The notes: generated from the sequence alone by a model not told the origin. Shown: positions 7,234 to 14,744, counted from the stretch's first letter. The stretch is 22,913 bases of DNA from an uncultured Eubacterium sp. (GCA_948759685.1 CAQBGY010000022.1:1-22913), one strand, 5' to 3'. A program made the numbers and translations.

Positions 7234-8094
7234 CTATTTACTCCACCGTCCTGAAGCACCACAAGGAAGAATTAATCCATTGGAACTTACGGGAAGGCCG
7301 ATTTCTTCTGCTTCTACGTTACCACCAAACTTTGGTACAATGGCAGTGCTTATCATGTAGTTAAGTACTGCAGGCTGTAGTCCTGTGGTGTAAGAATTAA
7401 TTAAAAAGAATAGTGGATCATCACTTAAAATGTTCGTGCATAATTCTACGAATGGGAAAATACTTTCTTCGATTTTCCATGTTTCTCCTTTAGGGCCTCG
7501 TCCATAAGATGGAGGGTCCATAATAATTCCGTCGTATTTATTTCCCCGTCTGATTTCACGCTCCACAAATTTTACACAATCGTCTACTAACCATCTCACC
7601 GGTTTGTCTGCTAAACCTGATGAGACTGCGTTTTCCTTTGCCCAGGTGACCATACCCTTAGAAGCATCTACGTGAGTAACGTGAGCACCGGCATCCAACG
7701 CGGCAAGAGTTGCACCGCCAGTGTAGGCAAAAAGATTTAATACTTTAACGGGTCTTCCTGCATTTTTTATTTTCGCTGAGAACCAATCCCAGTTAGTAGC
7801 CTGTTCGGGAAATAGTCCTGTGTGCTTAAAACTAAAAGGCTTTAGATTAAAAGTTAGATTGTTATAACCTATAGTCCATTGTTCCGGAAGGTTAAAAAAC
7901 TGCCATTGTCCTCCGCCTCTGTTACTTCTGTGATAATGTCCATTATGTTTGTGCCATCCTTTATTTTTCTTTGGGGTATTCCAAATTACCTGTGGGTCCG
8001 GACGGACCAGTAAATAATCTCCCCATCGTTCTAATTTCTCTCCTGTTGAAGTATCAATAACTTCATAATCTTTCCAATTATCTGCAATCCACAT
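7234..8094 (-). CDS. class I SAM-dependent methyltransferase, RlmI/RlmK-like
   Basis: 286 residues. The Rossmann core shows motif I VLNLFAYTGGATLAAL (about 118-133), the acidic end of strand 2 in HVDAS (141-145), and motif IV DPPSYGRG (193-200). This set is typical of the RlmI/K branch that methylates 23S rRNA. A short N-terminal region with WHKHNGHYHRSN precedes the core and I see no PUA domain. The target base is not decidable here, so I leave the symbol blank. TAAAGGAAAC lies about 10 nt before the ATG at 8094. It is convergent with the phosphopantetheinyl transferase and divergent from the second rubrerythrin. Confidence 0.88.
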   Translation of the reverse strand: MWIADNWKDYEVIDTSTGEKLERWGDYLLVRPDPQVIWNTPKKNKGWHKHNGHYHRSNRGGGQWQFFNLPEQWTIGYNNLTFNLKPFSFKHTGLFPEQATNWDWFSAKIKNAGRPVKVLNLFAYTGGATLAALDAGAHVTHVDASKGMVTWAKENAVSSGLADKPVRWLVDDCVKFVEREIRRGNKYDGIIMDPPSYGRGPKGETWKIEESIFPFVELCTNILSDDPLFFLINSYTTGLQPAVLNYMISTAIVPKFGGNVEAEEIGLPVSSNGLILPCGASGRWSK

Positions 8095-8266
8095 TTGTCT
8101 GTTTCCTTTAAAAAATTATTGTTTTCTGAATCCCGGATCAGTATAAAATGTTTTTCATCCGTTTAGAGCTAGGTACTCTTAATTAGATTCCGTTTCATAT
8201 TTTAACATATTAAATAAAAAGACACAAATTAGAACAAAAAGGAATGGAATTATCTGGAAAAGATAT

Positions 8267-8281
8267 GTATAATATTTGTAA
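8267..8281 (+). promoter_or_regulatory. -10 element and PerR-box-like sequence before the second rubrerythrin
   Basis: TATAAT at 8268-8273 lies about 37 nt before the start, with a weak -35 (TGGAAT, 8245-8250) 17 nt upstream. The 15-mer at 8267-8281, GTATAATATTTGTAA, agrees with TTATAATNATTATAA at 11 of 14 positions and covers the -10, as at the first rubrerythrin. Confidence 0.3.
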
Positions 8282-8309
8282 AGATTATGGACAAAAGGAG
8301 GAATTTACA

Positions 8310-8849
8310 ATGGCAAACAAATATGAAGGAACAAAAACAGAAAAGAATCTGGAAGCAGCATTTGCCGGAGAATCACAGGCAAGAAACAAATATACATACT
8401 TTGCTTCCGTAGCGAAGAAAGAAGGATATGAGCAGATATCATCTCTTTTTCTGGACACAGCAAATAATGAAAAAGAACATGCAAAGATGTGGTTTAAAGA
8501 ATTAAATGGTATTGGTGATACTGCACAGAATCTTGCAGCTGCAGCAGAAGGTGAAAACTATGAATGGACAGATATGTATGAAGGTTTTGCCAAGACTGCT
8601 GAAGAAGAAGGTTTTCCGGAACTGGCAGAAAAGTTCCGTTTGGTAGCAGCGATTGAAAAACACCATGAAGAAAGATATCGTGCATTACTGAAAAATGTAG
8701 AAACAAAAGCAGTATTTGAAAAGAGTGAAGTGAAGGTCTGGGAATGCAGAAATTGTGGACACATTGTTGTTGGAACAAATGCACCTGAGATTTGTCCTAC
8801 ATGTGCACACCCACAGAGTTATTTTGAAGTACATGCTGAAAACTATTAA
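8310..8849 (+). CDS. rbr: rubrerythrin (second copy)
   Basis: 179 residues. The ferritin-like domain has [12 protein letters not shown] (E21), NNEKEHAK (E54, H57) and [10 protein letters not shown] (E116, H119); the rubredoxin domain has C146-RN-C149 and C162-PT-C165. I chose ATG 8310 because AAAGGAGGA ends 7 nt before it and the family starts near here. An in-frame ATG at 8244 would add 22 residues unlike the family and lie upstream of the -10. Compared with the first copy it is shorter, mainly between the two helical halves. It should act in the same peroxide-reducing role. A hairpin terminator follows. Confidence 0.96.
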   Translation: MANKYEGTKTEKNLEAAFAGESQARNKYTYFASVAKKEGYEQISSLFLDTANNEKEHAKMWFKELNGIGDTAQNLAAAAEGENYEWTDMYEGFAKTAEEEGFPELAEKFRLVAAIEKHHEERYRALLKNVETKAVFEKSEVKVWECRNCGHIVVGTNAPEICPTCAHPQSYFEVHAENY

Positions 8850-8871
8850 AACTTAAAAAATTTTAATAATA

Positions 8872-8908
8872 AAGAGTAGCGTTAGTCATTTTGATTAACG
8901 CTGCTCTT
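8872..8908 (+). terminator. terminator-like hairpin after the second rubrerythrin
   Basis: Thirteen-base-pair stem, AAGAGTAGCGTTA (8872-8884) with TAACGCTGCTCTT (8896-8908), one G-T wobble and an 11-nt loop. The T tract after it is poor (ATGTTATA), so termination may be partial. Confidence 0.7.
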
Positions 8909-8918
8909 ATGTTATAAT
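8891..8918 (+). promoter_or_regulatory. sigma-A promoter nested in the terminator hairpin
   Basis: TTGATT (8891-8896) and a perfect TATAAT (8913-8918) are separated by 16 nt. The -35 lies in the hairpin loop and the spacer is its 3' arm. It probably drives the GNAT/GNAT/TrmH genes. Confidence 0.55.
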
Positions 8919-8985
8919 ATCTGACAGATGAATAAAATAAAAAACAAAAAAATTAAAATATGGAATATAAGTAGTGGAGCAAAAA

Positions 8986-9525
8986 ATGAATTTATATATG
9001 AAAAAAATAACTGCTGATTTTAAAGAGACAGATGAATGGCAAAAGATAAATAATAATGCGTTTCCGAAAGAGGAACGTATGGATATAGAGCAGATCATAC
9101 AATTAATTGATGAAAATATATTTGAAGTCTGAGCATTTTACGATGAAGAACAATTTGTAGGTTATTGTGCATTGGTGACTGACGAAAAGACTGCATATAT
9201 TTTCTTTTTGGCAATTGACAGTGAGAAACGTTCCATGGGGTATGGAGGACAGGGATTATCATTGATAAAAAAACAATATTCTGATTGCCAGGTGGTAGTG
9301 GATTTAGAGGCAATCGAGGAAGAGGCACCTAATATTGCTTAGAGAAAAACAAGACGAAAATTTTATTTAAGAAATGGATTTTTTGTAACTTCATATTATT
9401 TGAAATATAGAGGTATGGAGATGGAGGTACTGTGTGCCGATGAGAATTTTAATAAGGATATATTTCAGAAGTTGTTAGATAATGTGACAATTGAGAATGA
9501 AAACTATTTACTTTATAAAAAGTAA
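8986..9525 (+). pseudogene. GNAT-family acetyltransferase broken by two in-frame stop codons
   Basis: A single reading frame from ATG 8986 (GTGGAG upstream) to TAA 9523-9525 spans 179 codons. It is interrupted only by TGA at 9130-9132 (codon 49) and TAG at 9340-9342 (codon 119). The three pieces read as one GNAT protein: AFYDEEQFVGY after the first stop, AIDSEKRSMGYGGQGLSLIK (the acetyl-CoA loop region), and RKTRRKFYLRNGF after the second. The TAG stands where a glutamine would fit (CAG to TAG); the original of the TGA is less clear. There is no frameshift. It lies 14 nt upstream of the intact GNAT gene. A sequencing error is possible, but two independent stops favour a decaying gene. Confidence 0.85.
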
Positions 9526-9539
9526 GGAAAGGATGCCAT

Positions 9540-10004
9540 ATGTATATTAGAAAAGCAGAAAAAAAGGATATTCCACAGATAGAGACATTGTTGTATCAGG
9601 TTGCAAAAGTACACTCTGACGGACGTCCGGATTTGTTTCAGGCAGGTACAAAAAAATATACTTCGGAAGAATTAAATGAATTGTTGGAGGATTATACCCG
9701 CCCGATATATGTTGCTGAGGAAGAGAGAAAAATATTAGGTTATGCATTTTGCATATTTCAGGAAAATCATTCAAATTTGTTAACCCATATAAAAACATTA
9801 TACATAGATGATTTGTGTGTATTAGAAGGCATAAGGGGAAAAGGGGTTGGAACGAAATTGTATCAGCATGTTATAAAAATTGCTAAACAAAGTGGCTGTT
9901 ATAATGTGACATTAAATGTGTGGGCGTGTAATGAAGAAGCAAAAGCGTTTTATGAAAAATGTGGACTTCATATACAAAAAATAGGAATGGAAAAAATATT
10001 GTAA
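9540..10004 (+). CDS. GNAT-family N-acetyltransferase
   Basis: 154 residues, a standard single-domain GNAT that transfers an acetyl group from acetyl-CoA to an amine. The N-terminus MYIRKAEKKDIPQIETL is the usual first strand and helix. Motif A is seen at 92-104 (LCVLEGIRGKGVG, R99-x-x-G-x-G), and NEEAKAFYEKCGL (131-143) is the conserved motif B region. Substrate cannot be predicted. AAAGGA is 7 nt before the start. It sits 15 nt before the TrmH gene and 14 nt after the broken GNAT, so the three look like one transcript. The two GNATs are not close copies. Confidence 0.9.
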   Translation: MYIRKAEKKDIPQIETLLYQVAKVHSDGRPDLFQAGTKKYTSEELNELLEDYTRPIYVAEEERKILGYAFCIFQENHSNLLTHIKTLYIDDLCVLEGIRGKGVGTKLYQHVIKIAKQSGCYNVTLNVWACNEEAKAFYEKCGLHIQKIGMEKIL

Positions 10005-10019
10005 TTAGGAGAGGATACG

Positions 10020-10835
10020 ATGTCTAACATCACAGAGATAAAAGATTTTAATGCACCGGAGTTAGACGTATATGCCAGACTGACAGAAAATCAATTATTG
10101 AACAGGCATGAGCCCGAAAAGGGAGTGTTTATTGCGGAAAGTCCTTTAGTAATTGAACGTGCACTTGATTCAGGCTGTGTTCCGATATCCTTTTTAGTAG
10201 AAAAAAGGCATATAGAAACGCAGGCAAAACATTTGATAGAACGTTGTGGCAGTATACCGGTATACACAGCAGAGTTTGATGTATTAACGAAACTTACAGG
10301 TTTTCAGCTGACCAGAGGAATGCTTTGTGCGATGTATCGTCCACAATTGCTTACTGTAGAGGAAGTATGCAGCAACACACGCAGAGTTGCAGTTTTAGAA
10401 AATGTCGTGAATCCGACAAATATTGGAGCGATTTTTCGTTCAGCAGCCGCATTGAATATTGATGCGGTATTGTTGACGCAGGCTTGCAGCAATCCATTGT
10501 ACCGTCGTGCAATCAGAGTAAGTATGGGAACTGTCTTTCAAATTCCGTGGACTTTTATAGATGAGGAAGAAACAGGATATATAGAACAGTTGCGATGTTT
10601 GGGGTTTAAAACAGCAGCAATGGCATTGGATGAAAATTCGATAAGTATTGATAATAAAGCGTTGAAGGCAGAGGAACGTCTGGCGATAATTCTTGGGACA
10701 GAAGGAGAGGGGCTGGATAAAAATACAATTCAAAATTGTGATTATACGGTATGTATTCCAATGGCTCATGGAGTAGACTCGTTAAATGTGGCGGCAGCCA
10801 GTGCAGTTGCTTTTTGGCAGCTGGGTAATAGATAA
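10020..10835 (+). CDS. TrmH/SpoU-family RNA 2'-O-methyltransferase
   Basis: 271 residues. SPOUT-class enzyme that methylates ribose 2'-OH in tRNA or rRNA with SAM. An N-terminal substrate-binding region (about 10-105) precedes the knotted catalytic domain. The three SpoU motifs are plain: NPTNIGAIFR (131-140, catalytic Arg), LGTEGEGL (225-232) and IPMAHGVDSLNVAAA (246-260). AGGAGAGG precedes the start. The RNA target cannot be assigned from sequence; RlmB and TrmH-like branches both fit. Confidence 0.92.
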   Translation: MSNITEIKDFNAPELDVYARLTENQLLNRHEPEKGVFIAESPLVIERALDSGCVPISFLVEKRHIETQAKHLIERCGSIPVYTAEFDVLTKLTGFQLTRGMLCAMYRPQLLTVEEVCSNTRRVAVLENVVNPTNIGAIFRSAAALNIDAVLLTQACSNPLYRRAIRVSMGTVFQIPWTFIDEEETGYIEQLRCLGFKTAAMALDENSISIDNKALKAEERLAIILGTEGEGLDKNTIQNCDYTVCIPMAHGVDSLNVAAASAVAFWQLGNR

Positions 10836-10898
10836 TAATAAGAAAGGATAGGTATAGAAATTATTTGCAAAGGATAATTACTATGCGTAAAAGAAAGA

Positions 10899-12254
10899 AT
10901 GAAAAGAGAGGGATTTAAGTCAAGATTAGGATTTATTCTTGTAAGTGCAGGTTGTGCTATCGGAATAGGTAATGTTTGGAGATTTCCGTATGTGGCAGGA
11001 GAAAATGGCGGTGGAATATTTGTTTTATTGTACCTTGTGTTTTTGTTGTGTATGGGAGTTCCGGTTTTGACAATGGAACTTGCTATTGGACGGGCAAGTA
11101 AAAAGAGTATTGTTTTAGGATATAAAGCATTGGAAAAGCCAAAACATAAGTGGCATATTCATGGGTGGTGCTGTATTTTAGGTTGTTATCTATTGATGAT
11201 GTATTACACAACAGTTTCCGGCTGGATGGTTGGATACTTTTTGAAATTTTCAACAGGAACATTTAAAAAGAATATGAATGCAGAAGCGATAGGAAATGTT
11301 TTTTTAGAACTCTTATCATCTCCGGTGGAGATGGGAATCTGGATGGTTTTGACAGTAGTGTTAGGATTTTTTGTCTGTTCAAAAGGATTACAGAGTGGTG
11401 TTGAAAAAATCAGCAAGTTTATGATGTCAGCACTGCTTGTATTAATTGTTGTTTTGGCAGTGCATAGTATTGTGCTTCCCGGAGCGGCGAAAGGTCTGGG
11501 ATTTTATCTGATTCCAAGTATGGACAAAGTAAAAGATATTGGTTTTGGTAATGTTGTAACAGCAGCTATGAATCAGGCGTTTTTTACACTGAGTTTAGGT
11601 ATTGCAGCTATGGAGATATTTGGAAGTTATATGAGCAGAGAAAATTCTTTACCCGGAGAAGCATTACGTATTAGTGCGTTGGATACGTTTGTGGCAATTA
11701 TGTCAGGGTTAATCATCTTTCCGGCATGTTTTTCTTATGGGGTTCAGCCGGATCAGGGACCATCCCTTATTTTTGTTACCTTACCGAATGTTTTTGTAAA
11801 TATGTCAGGAGGAAGAGTCTGGGGAACATTATTCTTCCTGTTTATGACATTTGCAAGCTTTTCAACAATTGTAGCCGTTTTTGAAAATATTATTTCTTTC
11901 TGTATAGATATGTTTCAATGGGGACGCAAAAAGGCGGTATTAATTAATGGAATTATTGTTTTAATTGCCAGTATGCCATGTGTACTTGGTTATAATGTGT
12001 GGAAGAATCTGCATCTGATTGGCGGAAGGGATGTTTTAGACAGTGAGGATTTTCTTGTAAGTAATCTGTTGCTGCCAATTGGCTCTTTGATTTTTCTGAT
12101 TTTCTGCACAACAAAGTTTGGATGGGGATTTGATAAATACTATGAAGAATGTAATGCAGGAAGAGGAATACGTTTCGCGAAATGGCTGAAACCATATTTT
12201 CAGTTTGTTTTGCCAATCTTGATTTTAATTATTATCATACAGGGATTGATATAA
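10899..12254 (+). CDS. sodium-dependent transporter, NSS (neurotransmitter:sodium symporter) family
   Basis: 451 residues with about eleven hydrophobic segments, as in the eleven-helix bacterial NSS proteins such as Tyt1. Helix 1 contains AGCAIGIGNVWRFPYVAGENGG (about 17-38), the unwound sodium and substrate site. NQAFFTLSLGIAAMEIFGSY matches helix 6. These carriers import amino acids with sodium. The start MKREGFKSRLGF agrees with the family, but its ribosome binding site is poor (AAAGAAAG directly upstream). A better-placed site precedes an out-of-frame ATG at 10883. It follows the TrmH gene by 63 nt with no terminator between, so co-transcription is possible. Confidence 0.93.
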   Translation: MKREGFKSRLGFILVSAGCAIGIGNVWRFPYVAGENGGGIFVLLYLVFLLCMGVPVLTMELAIGRASKKSIVLGYKALEKPKHKWHIHGWCCILGCYLLMMYYTTVSGWMVGYFLKFSTGTFKKNMNAEAIGNVFLELLSSPVEMGIWMVLTVVLGFFVCSKGLQSGVEKISKFMMSALLVLIVVLAVHSIVLPGAAKGLGFYLIPSMDKVKDIGFGNVVTAAMNQAFFTLSLGIAAMEIFGSYMSRENSLPGEALRISALDTFVAIMSGLIIFPACFSYGVQPDQGPSLIFVTLPNVFVNMSGGRVWGTLFFLFMTFASFSTIVAVFENIISFCIDMFQWGRKKAVLINGIIVLIASMPCVLGYNVWKNLHLIGGRDVLDSEDFLVSNLLLPIGSLIFLIFCTTKFGWGFDKYYEECNAGRGIRFAKWLKPYFQFVLPILILIIIIQGLI

Positions 12255-12261
12255 TAAAGTA

Positions 12262-12290
12262 TTAAACTTTTATGAAAATTGTGCTATGAT
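12262..12290 (+). promoter_or_regulatory. extended -10 promoter of ddh
   Basis: TGCTATGAT at 12282-12290 is an extended -10 (TG-n-TATGAT). A weak -35, TTAAAC (12262-12267), lies 17 nt upstream. The transcript would start near 12297, leaving about 75 nt of leader. Confidence 0.55.
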
Positions 12291-12371
12291 AGAAATCGTG
12301 TGAAAAAAGGAAAGCAAATTGTCGTATTTGGAGTTCCTACAATATAAATAATGAGAGTAAGGAGAAAGAAA

Positions 12372-13358
12372 ATGAGTACACGTATTGGAATTTTAGGTTA
12401 TGGAAATTTAGGACGTGGTGTGGAATGTGCAATTAAACAGAACGATGATATGGAATTGGTTGCAGTATTTACACGTAGAGAACCATCTACCGTTTCTATT
12501 CTTACAGAAACAGCAACAGTTTGTAAGGTAGAAGAAGCAGCAGATTGGAAGGACAAAATTGATGTTATGATTTTATGTGGCGGTAGTGCTACAGATTTAC
12601 CGGAGCAGACTCCGGAGTTTGCAAAGCATTTTAATGTGATAGATAGTTTTGATACCCATGCAAGAATCCCAGAGCATTTTGCAAATGTTGATAAAGTGGC
12701 AAAGGAAAATGGAACAGTTGGAATTATTTCTGTAGGATGGGATCCGGGAATGTTTTCATTGAACCGTTTGTATGCTAATGCAATTTTACCAGAGGGAAAT
12801 GATTATACATTTTGGGGAAAAGGTGTTAGTCAGGGACATTCTGATGCAATCCGTCGTATTGAAGGTGTTAAGAATGCAAAACAGTATACAATTCCTGTAG
12901 ACAGTGCTCTTGATGCGGTACGTGAAGGAACAAATCCGGAACTTACTACAAGACAAAAACATACAAGAGAATGTTTTGTTGTTTTAGAGGATGGGGCAGA
13001 TGCAGCAAAAGTAGAAGAAGAGATAAAGACAATGCCAAATTACTTTGCTGATTATGATACAACAGTACATTTTATTAGTGAGGAAGAGTTGATGGCAGAA
13101 CATAGTGGAATTCCTCATGGTGGATTTGTACTTAGAAGTGGTGTGACAGGTTGGAATAAAGAGAATAAACATCTGATTGAATACAGCCTTAAATTGGATT
13201 CGAATCCTGAGTTTACCTCCAGCGTGTTAGTCGCTTATGCAAGAGCAGCACATAGACTGAGTAAGGAAGGTCAGAGTGGATGCAAGACTGTATTTGACAT
13301 TGCACCGGCTTATCTTAGTGCTAAGAGTGGAGCAGAATTAAGAAAAGAAATGTTATAG
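12372..13358 (+). CDS. ddh: meso-diaminopimelate D-dehydrogenase
   Basis: 328 residues, matching the family (about 320-330). The enzyme makes meso-diaminopimelate in one NADPH-dependent step from tetrahydrodipicolinate and ammonia, feeding lysine and peptidoglycan synthesis. The nucleotide-binding loop GYGNLGRG is at 9-16. DSFDTHARIPEHF, SVGWDPGMFSLNR and FWGKGVSQGHSDAIRRI are characteristic of this dehydrogenase. I chose ATG 12372, with AAGGAG 8 nt upstream; an ATG at 12351 would add seven basic residues before it and has no ribosome binding site. The gene stands alone between its promoter and a terminator. Confidence 0.95.
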   Translation: MSTRIGILGYGNLGRGVECAIKQNDDMELVAVFTRREPSTVSILTETATVCKVEEAADWKDKIDVMILCGGSATDLPEQTPEFAKHFNVIDSFDTHARIPEHFANVDKVAKENGTVGIISVGWDPGMFSLNRLYANAILPEGNDYTFWGKGVSQGHSDAIRRIEGVKNAKQYTIPVDSALDAVREGTNPELTTRQKHTRECFVVLEDGADAAKVEEEIKTMPNYFADYDTTVHFISEEELMAEHSGIPHGGFVLRSGVTGWNKENKHLIEYSLKLDSNPEFTSSVLVAYARAAHRLSKEGQSGCKTVFDIAPAYLSAKSGAELRKEML

Positions 13359-13369
13359 AATAGAAAATG

Positions 13370-13396
13370 AAGGGGCTGTAAAAAAGCCCCTTTTTT
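13370..13396 (+). terminator. rho-independent terminator after ddh
   Basis: Stem AAGGGGCT (13370-13377) with AGCCCCTT (13385-13392), a 7-nt loop and six T residues to 13396. Confidence 0.93.
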
Positions 13397-13666
13397 GTTA
13401 GGGAAGTGTTTTGATACCTTCTTTTTTATTAGATTATTAAATTTATAGAAAATTAAAAAATTACATGTGTTTTTACAAAAAAATATAAAACATATATGTA
13501 AAAATATTCAAAATTATTTAATAGGAAGAAAGAGTGCAAAGTTTTAGGGAAAAAGATTATCTTTTATGCGTTGCTTGCAAATATATGTTCTTTCGCAGGT
13601 GGATTTTTTATTGCAAAATGGATTCCGGGAATTTTTTAATTATTTAGAACCGATAGGAAGAGAGAA
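13397..13666 (+). other. A+T-rich intergenic region with a possible small hydrophobic peptide frame
   Basis: No normal gene. TTTTTACA (13470-13477) and TGTAAAAA (13497-13504) form an imperfectly spaced inverted repeat in very A+T-rich DNA. TTGATA (13411-13416) with TTATTA (13434-13439) is a possible promoter. A stop-bounded frame at 13502-13639 ends with a hydrophobic stretch including FYALLANICSFAGG and FFIAKWIPGIF. It has no ATG, GTG or well-placed TTG; an ATT at 13556 follows AGGG. It may be a gene remnant or a short membrane peptide. Confidence 0.4.
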
Positions 13667-13969
13667 ATGTACTATACTTACATATTAAGGTGTGAAGATA
13701 ATTCACTTTACACCGGGATAACAACAGATTTAAACAGAAGAATTGAGGAGCATAAATCTCAGAGTGGAAAAAGTGCAAAGTATACGAGAACACATAAAGT
13801 GACAAGGTTAGAAATAGCATGGAAGTCTGAGAATAAAGTTCTGGCAAGTAAATTGGAGTACTATATCAAAAAATTAACCAAACCACAAAAAGAGCAATTG
13901 ATTGTTACAAGTGATTTGGAAGATGTATTAGGCAATAAGATAGAATCAAAATACTATTTTAAAATATGA
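13667..13969 (+). CDS. GIY-YIG nuclease-fold protein (UPF0213/YhbQ-like)
   Basis: 100 residues, a free-standing GIY-YIG domain. The first motif is TYILRC (4-9), the second YTGITTDLNRRIEEH (15-29, with Tyr and Arg of the active site), and the metal-binding glutamate is in LASKLEYYIKKL (about 59-70). Members of this small family are presumed nucleases, but cellular roles are mostly unknown. AGGAAGAG precedes the start. It is directly upstream of the S10 operon but separated by that operon's own promoter and a gap of over 300 nt. The gap from its stop to the promoter (13970-14039) is A+T-rich and shows no gene or clear terminator. Confidence 0.9.
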   Translation: MYYTYILRCEDNSLYTGITTDLNRRIEEHKSQSGKSAKYTRTHKVTRLEIAWKSENKVLASKLEYYIKKLTKPQKEQLIVTSDLEDVLGNKIESKYYFKI

Positions 13970-14039
13970 GTTTCTTCTATATAATATAGTTGGATGATGT
14001 AAGATTTTCTACTTATACAAAAATTTTCTAAAAGAGGGG

Positions 14040-14068
14040 TTGCAATTTGTAATCCCTTATGTTATTAT
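14040..14068 (+). promoter_or_regulatory. sigma-A promoter of the S10-spc operon
   Basis: TTGCAA (14040-14045), a 17-nt spacer, and TATTAT (14063-14068). Transcription would begin near 14075, about 240 nt before rpsJ. Confidence 0.75.
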
Positions 14069-14074
14069 TGTTCG

Positions 14075-14301
14075 TGCTGTGACATTGATAGCGTTGAAAC
14101 GTGAGGTTGCTGCATACGAAAGATGCAGGTTTTCCGTGGAGCGAATGTCAAGTTAGGAAACTGGCGACAAGTCACTGTACAAAAATTAGTCCACCAGGGA
14201 GTGGAAACGCCGTGTGAACGTGATATAAAATATGACACACACGGAAAGGTTGTACGGTCACCGCTTGTCGTGCTAGAGTTTAAAATAGTACGAAAAGGAG
14301 G
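14075..14301 (+). ncRNA. structured leader RNA of the S10 operon, putative ribosomal-protein autoregulatory element
   Basis: The leader is G+C-richer than the surrounding intergenic DNA and has no gene. I can pair: TGACATT 14080-14086 with AATGTCA 14144-14150, enclosing hairpin CTGCAT/ATGCAG (14110-14115, 14123-14128); AGTT/AACT (14151-14154, 14159-14162); a long-range helix CGACAAG (14165-14171) with CTTGTCG (14264-14270), continued by GTACA (14177-14181) with TGTAC (14251-14255). Inside it are CCAC/GTGG (14191-14194, 14201-14204) and CCGTGTG/CACACGG (14210-14216, 14238-14244). CGTGCTA (14269-14275) pairs with TAGTACG (14286-14292) just before AAGGAGG at 14295-14301 and shares two bases with the long-range helix. 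In E. coli L4 binds the S10 leader; the ligand here is not known. Confidence 0.65.
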
Positions 14302-14312
14302 CGGCTTTTTTT

Positions 14313-14627
14313 ATGGCACAAGTAATGAGAATTACACTGAAAGCTTACGATTACAAATTAGTAGATCAATCAGCTAAGAAAATTGTTGAAACTGCAAAGA
14401 GAACAGGAACAGAAGTTAGTGGTCCGGTACCTCTACCAACTAAGAAAGAAGTTATTACTATTCTTAGAGCTGTTCATAAGTACAAAGATTCCAGAGAGCA
14501 GTTTGAACAGAGAACTCATAAGAGACTCATCGATATCATTGCTCCAAACCAGAAGGCAGTAGAAGCTTTATCAAAGCTTGAAATGCCAGCAGGTGTGTAT
14601 ATTGATATTAAGATGAAGAACAAATAG
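14313..14627 (+). CDS. rpsJ: 30S ribosomal protein S10
   Basis: 104 residues, full length. S10 sits in the head of the 30S subunit and, with NusB, joins transcription antitermination complexes. Motifs include [29 protein letters not shown] and [15 protein letters not shown], all typical. AAGGAGG is 11 nt before the ATG, slightly far, with a T tract between. First gene of the operon; a 117-nt gap follows. Confidence 0.98.
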   Translation: MAQVMRITLKAYDYKLVDQSAKKIVETAKRTGTEVSGPVPLPTKKEVITILRAVHKYKDSREQFEQRTHKRLIDIIAPNQKAVEALSKLEMPAGVYIDIKMKNK

Positions 14628-14744
14628 TGAGAATTATCCTTGAAGGTTTTATATAGGTAATTAAACGAATGAGTTAGTTACAAAACTGTTCTAGGATGAT
14701 CGCGGAATGCGATCCGCTGTAGATTAAACAGGAGGTAATTATTA
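14628..14744 (+). other. 117-nt rpsJ-rplC intercistronic region with hairpin
   Basis: Much longer than other gaps in this operon. GATCGC (14698-14703) pairs with GCGATC (14709-14714) around a GGAAT loop. Two overlapping alternatives exist: GGAT (14694-14697) with ATCC (14712-14715), and GCGG with CCGC (about 14702-14717). There is no T run, so it is not a normal terminator. The rplC ribosome binding site AGGAGG follows about 18 nt downstream. Confidence 0.55.

Noticed and set aside
9130..9132. TGA in the broken GNAT as selenocysteine
   Set aside because: No SECIS-like hairpin was evident just downstream, GNAT proteins do not use Sec at this position as far as I know, and a second, TAG, stop also interrupts the frame.
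12291..12371. Lysine riboswitch or T-box before ddh
   Set aside because: The leader is only about 75 nt and shows neither the length nor the conserved elements of either class.
14123..14377. Frame of 84 codons across the rpsJ leader
   Set aside because: It overlaps the structured leader and the rpsJ start, lacks a ribosome binding site and resembles no family.
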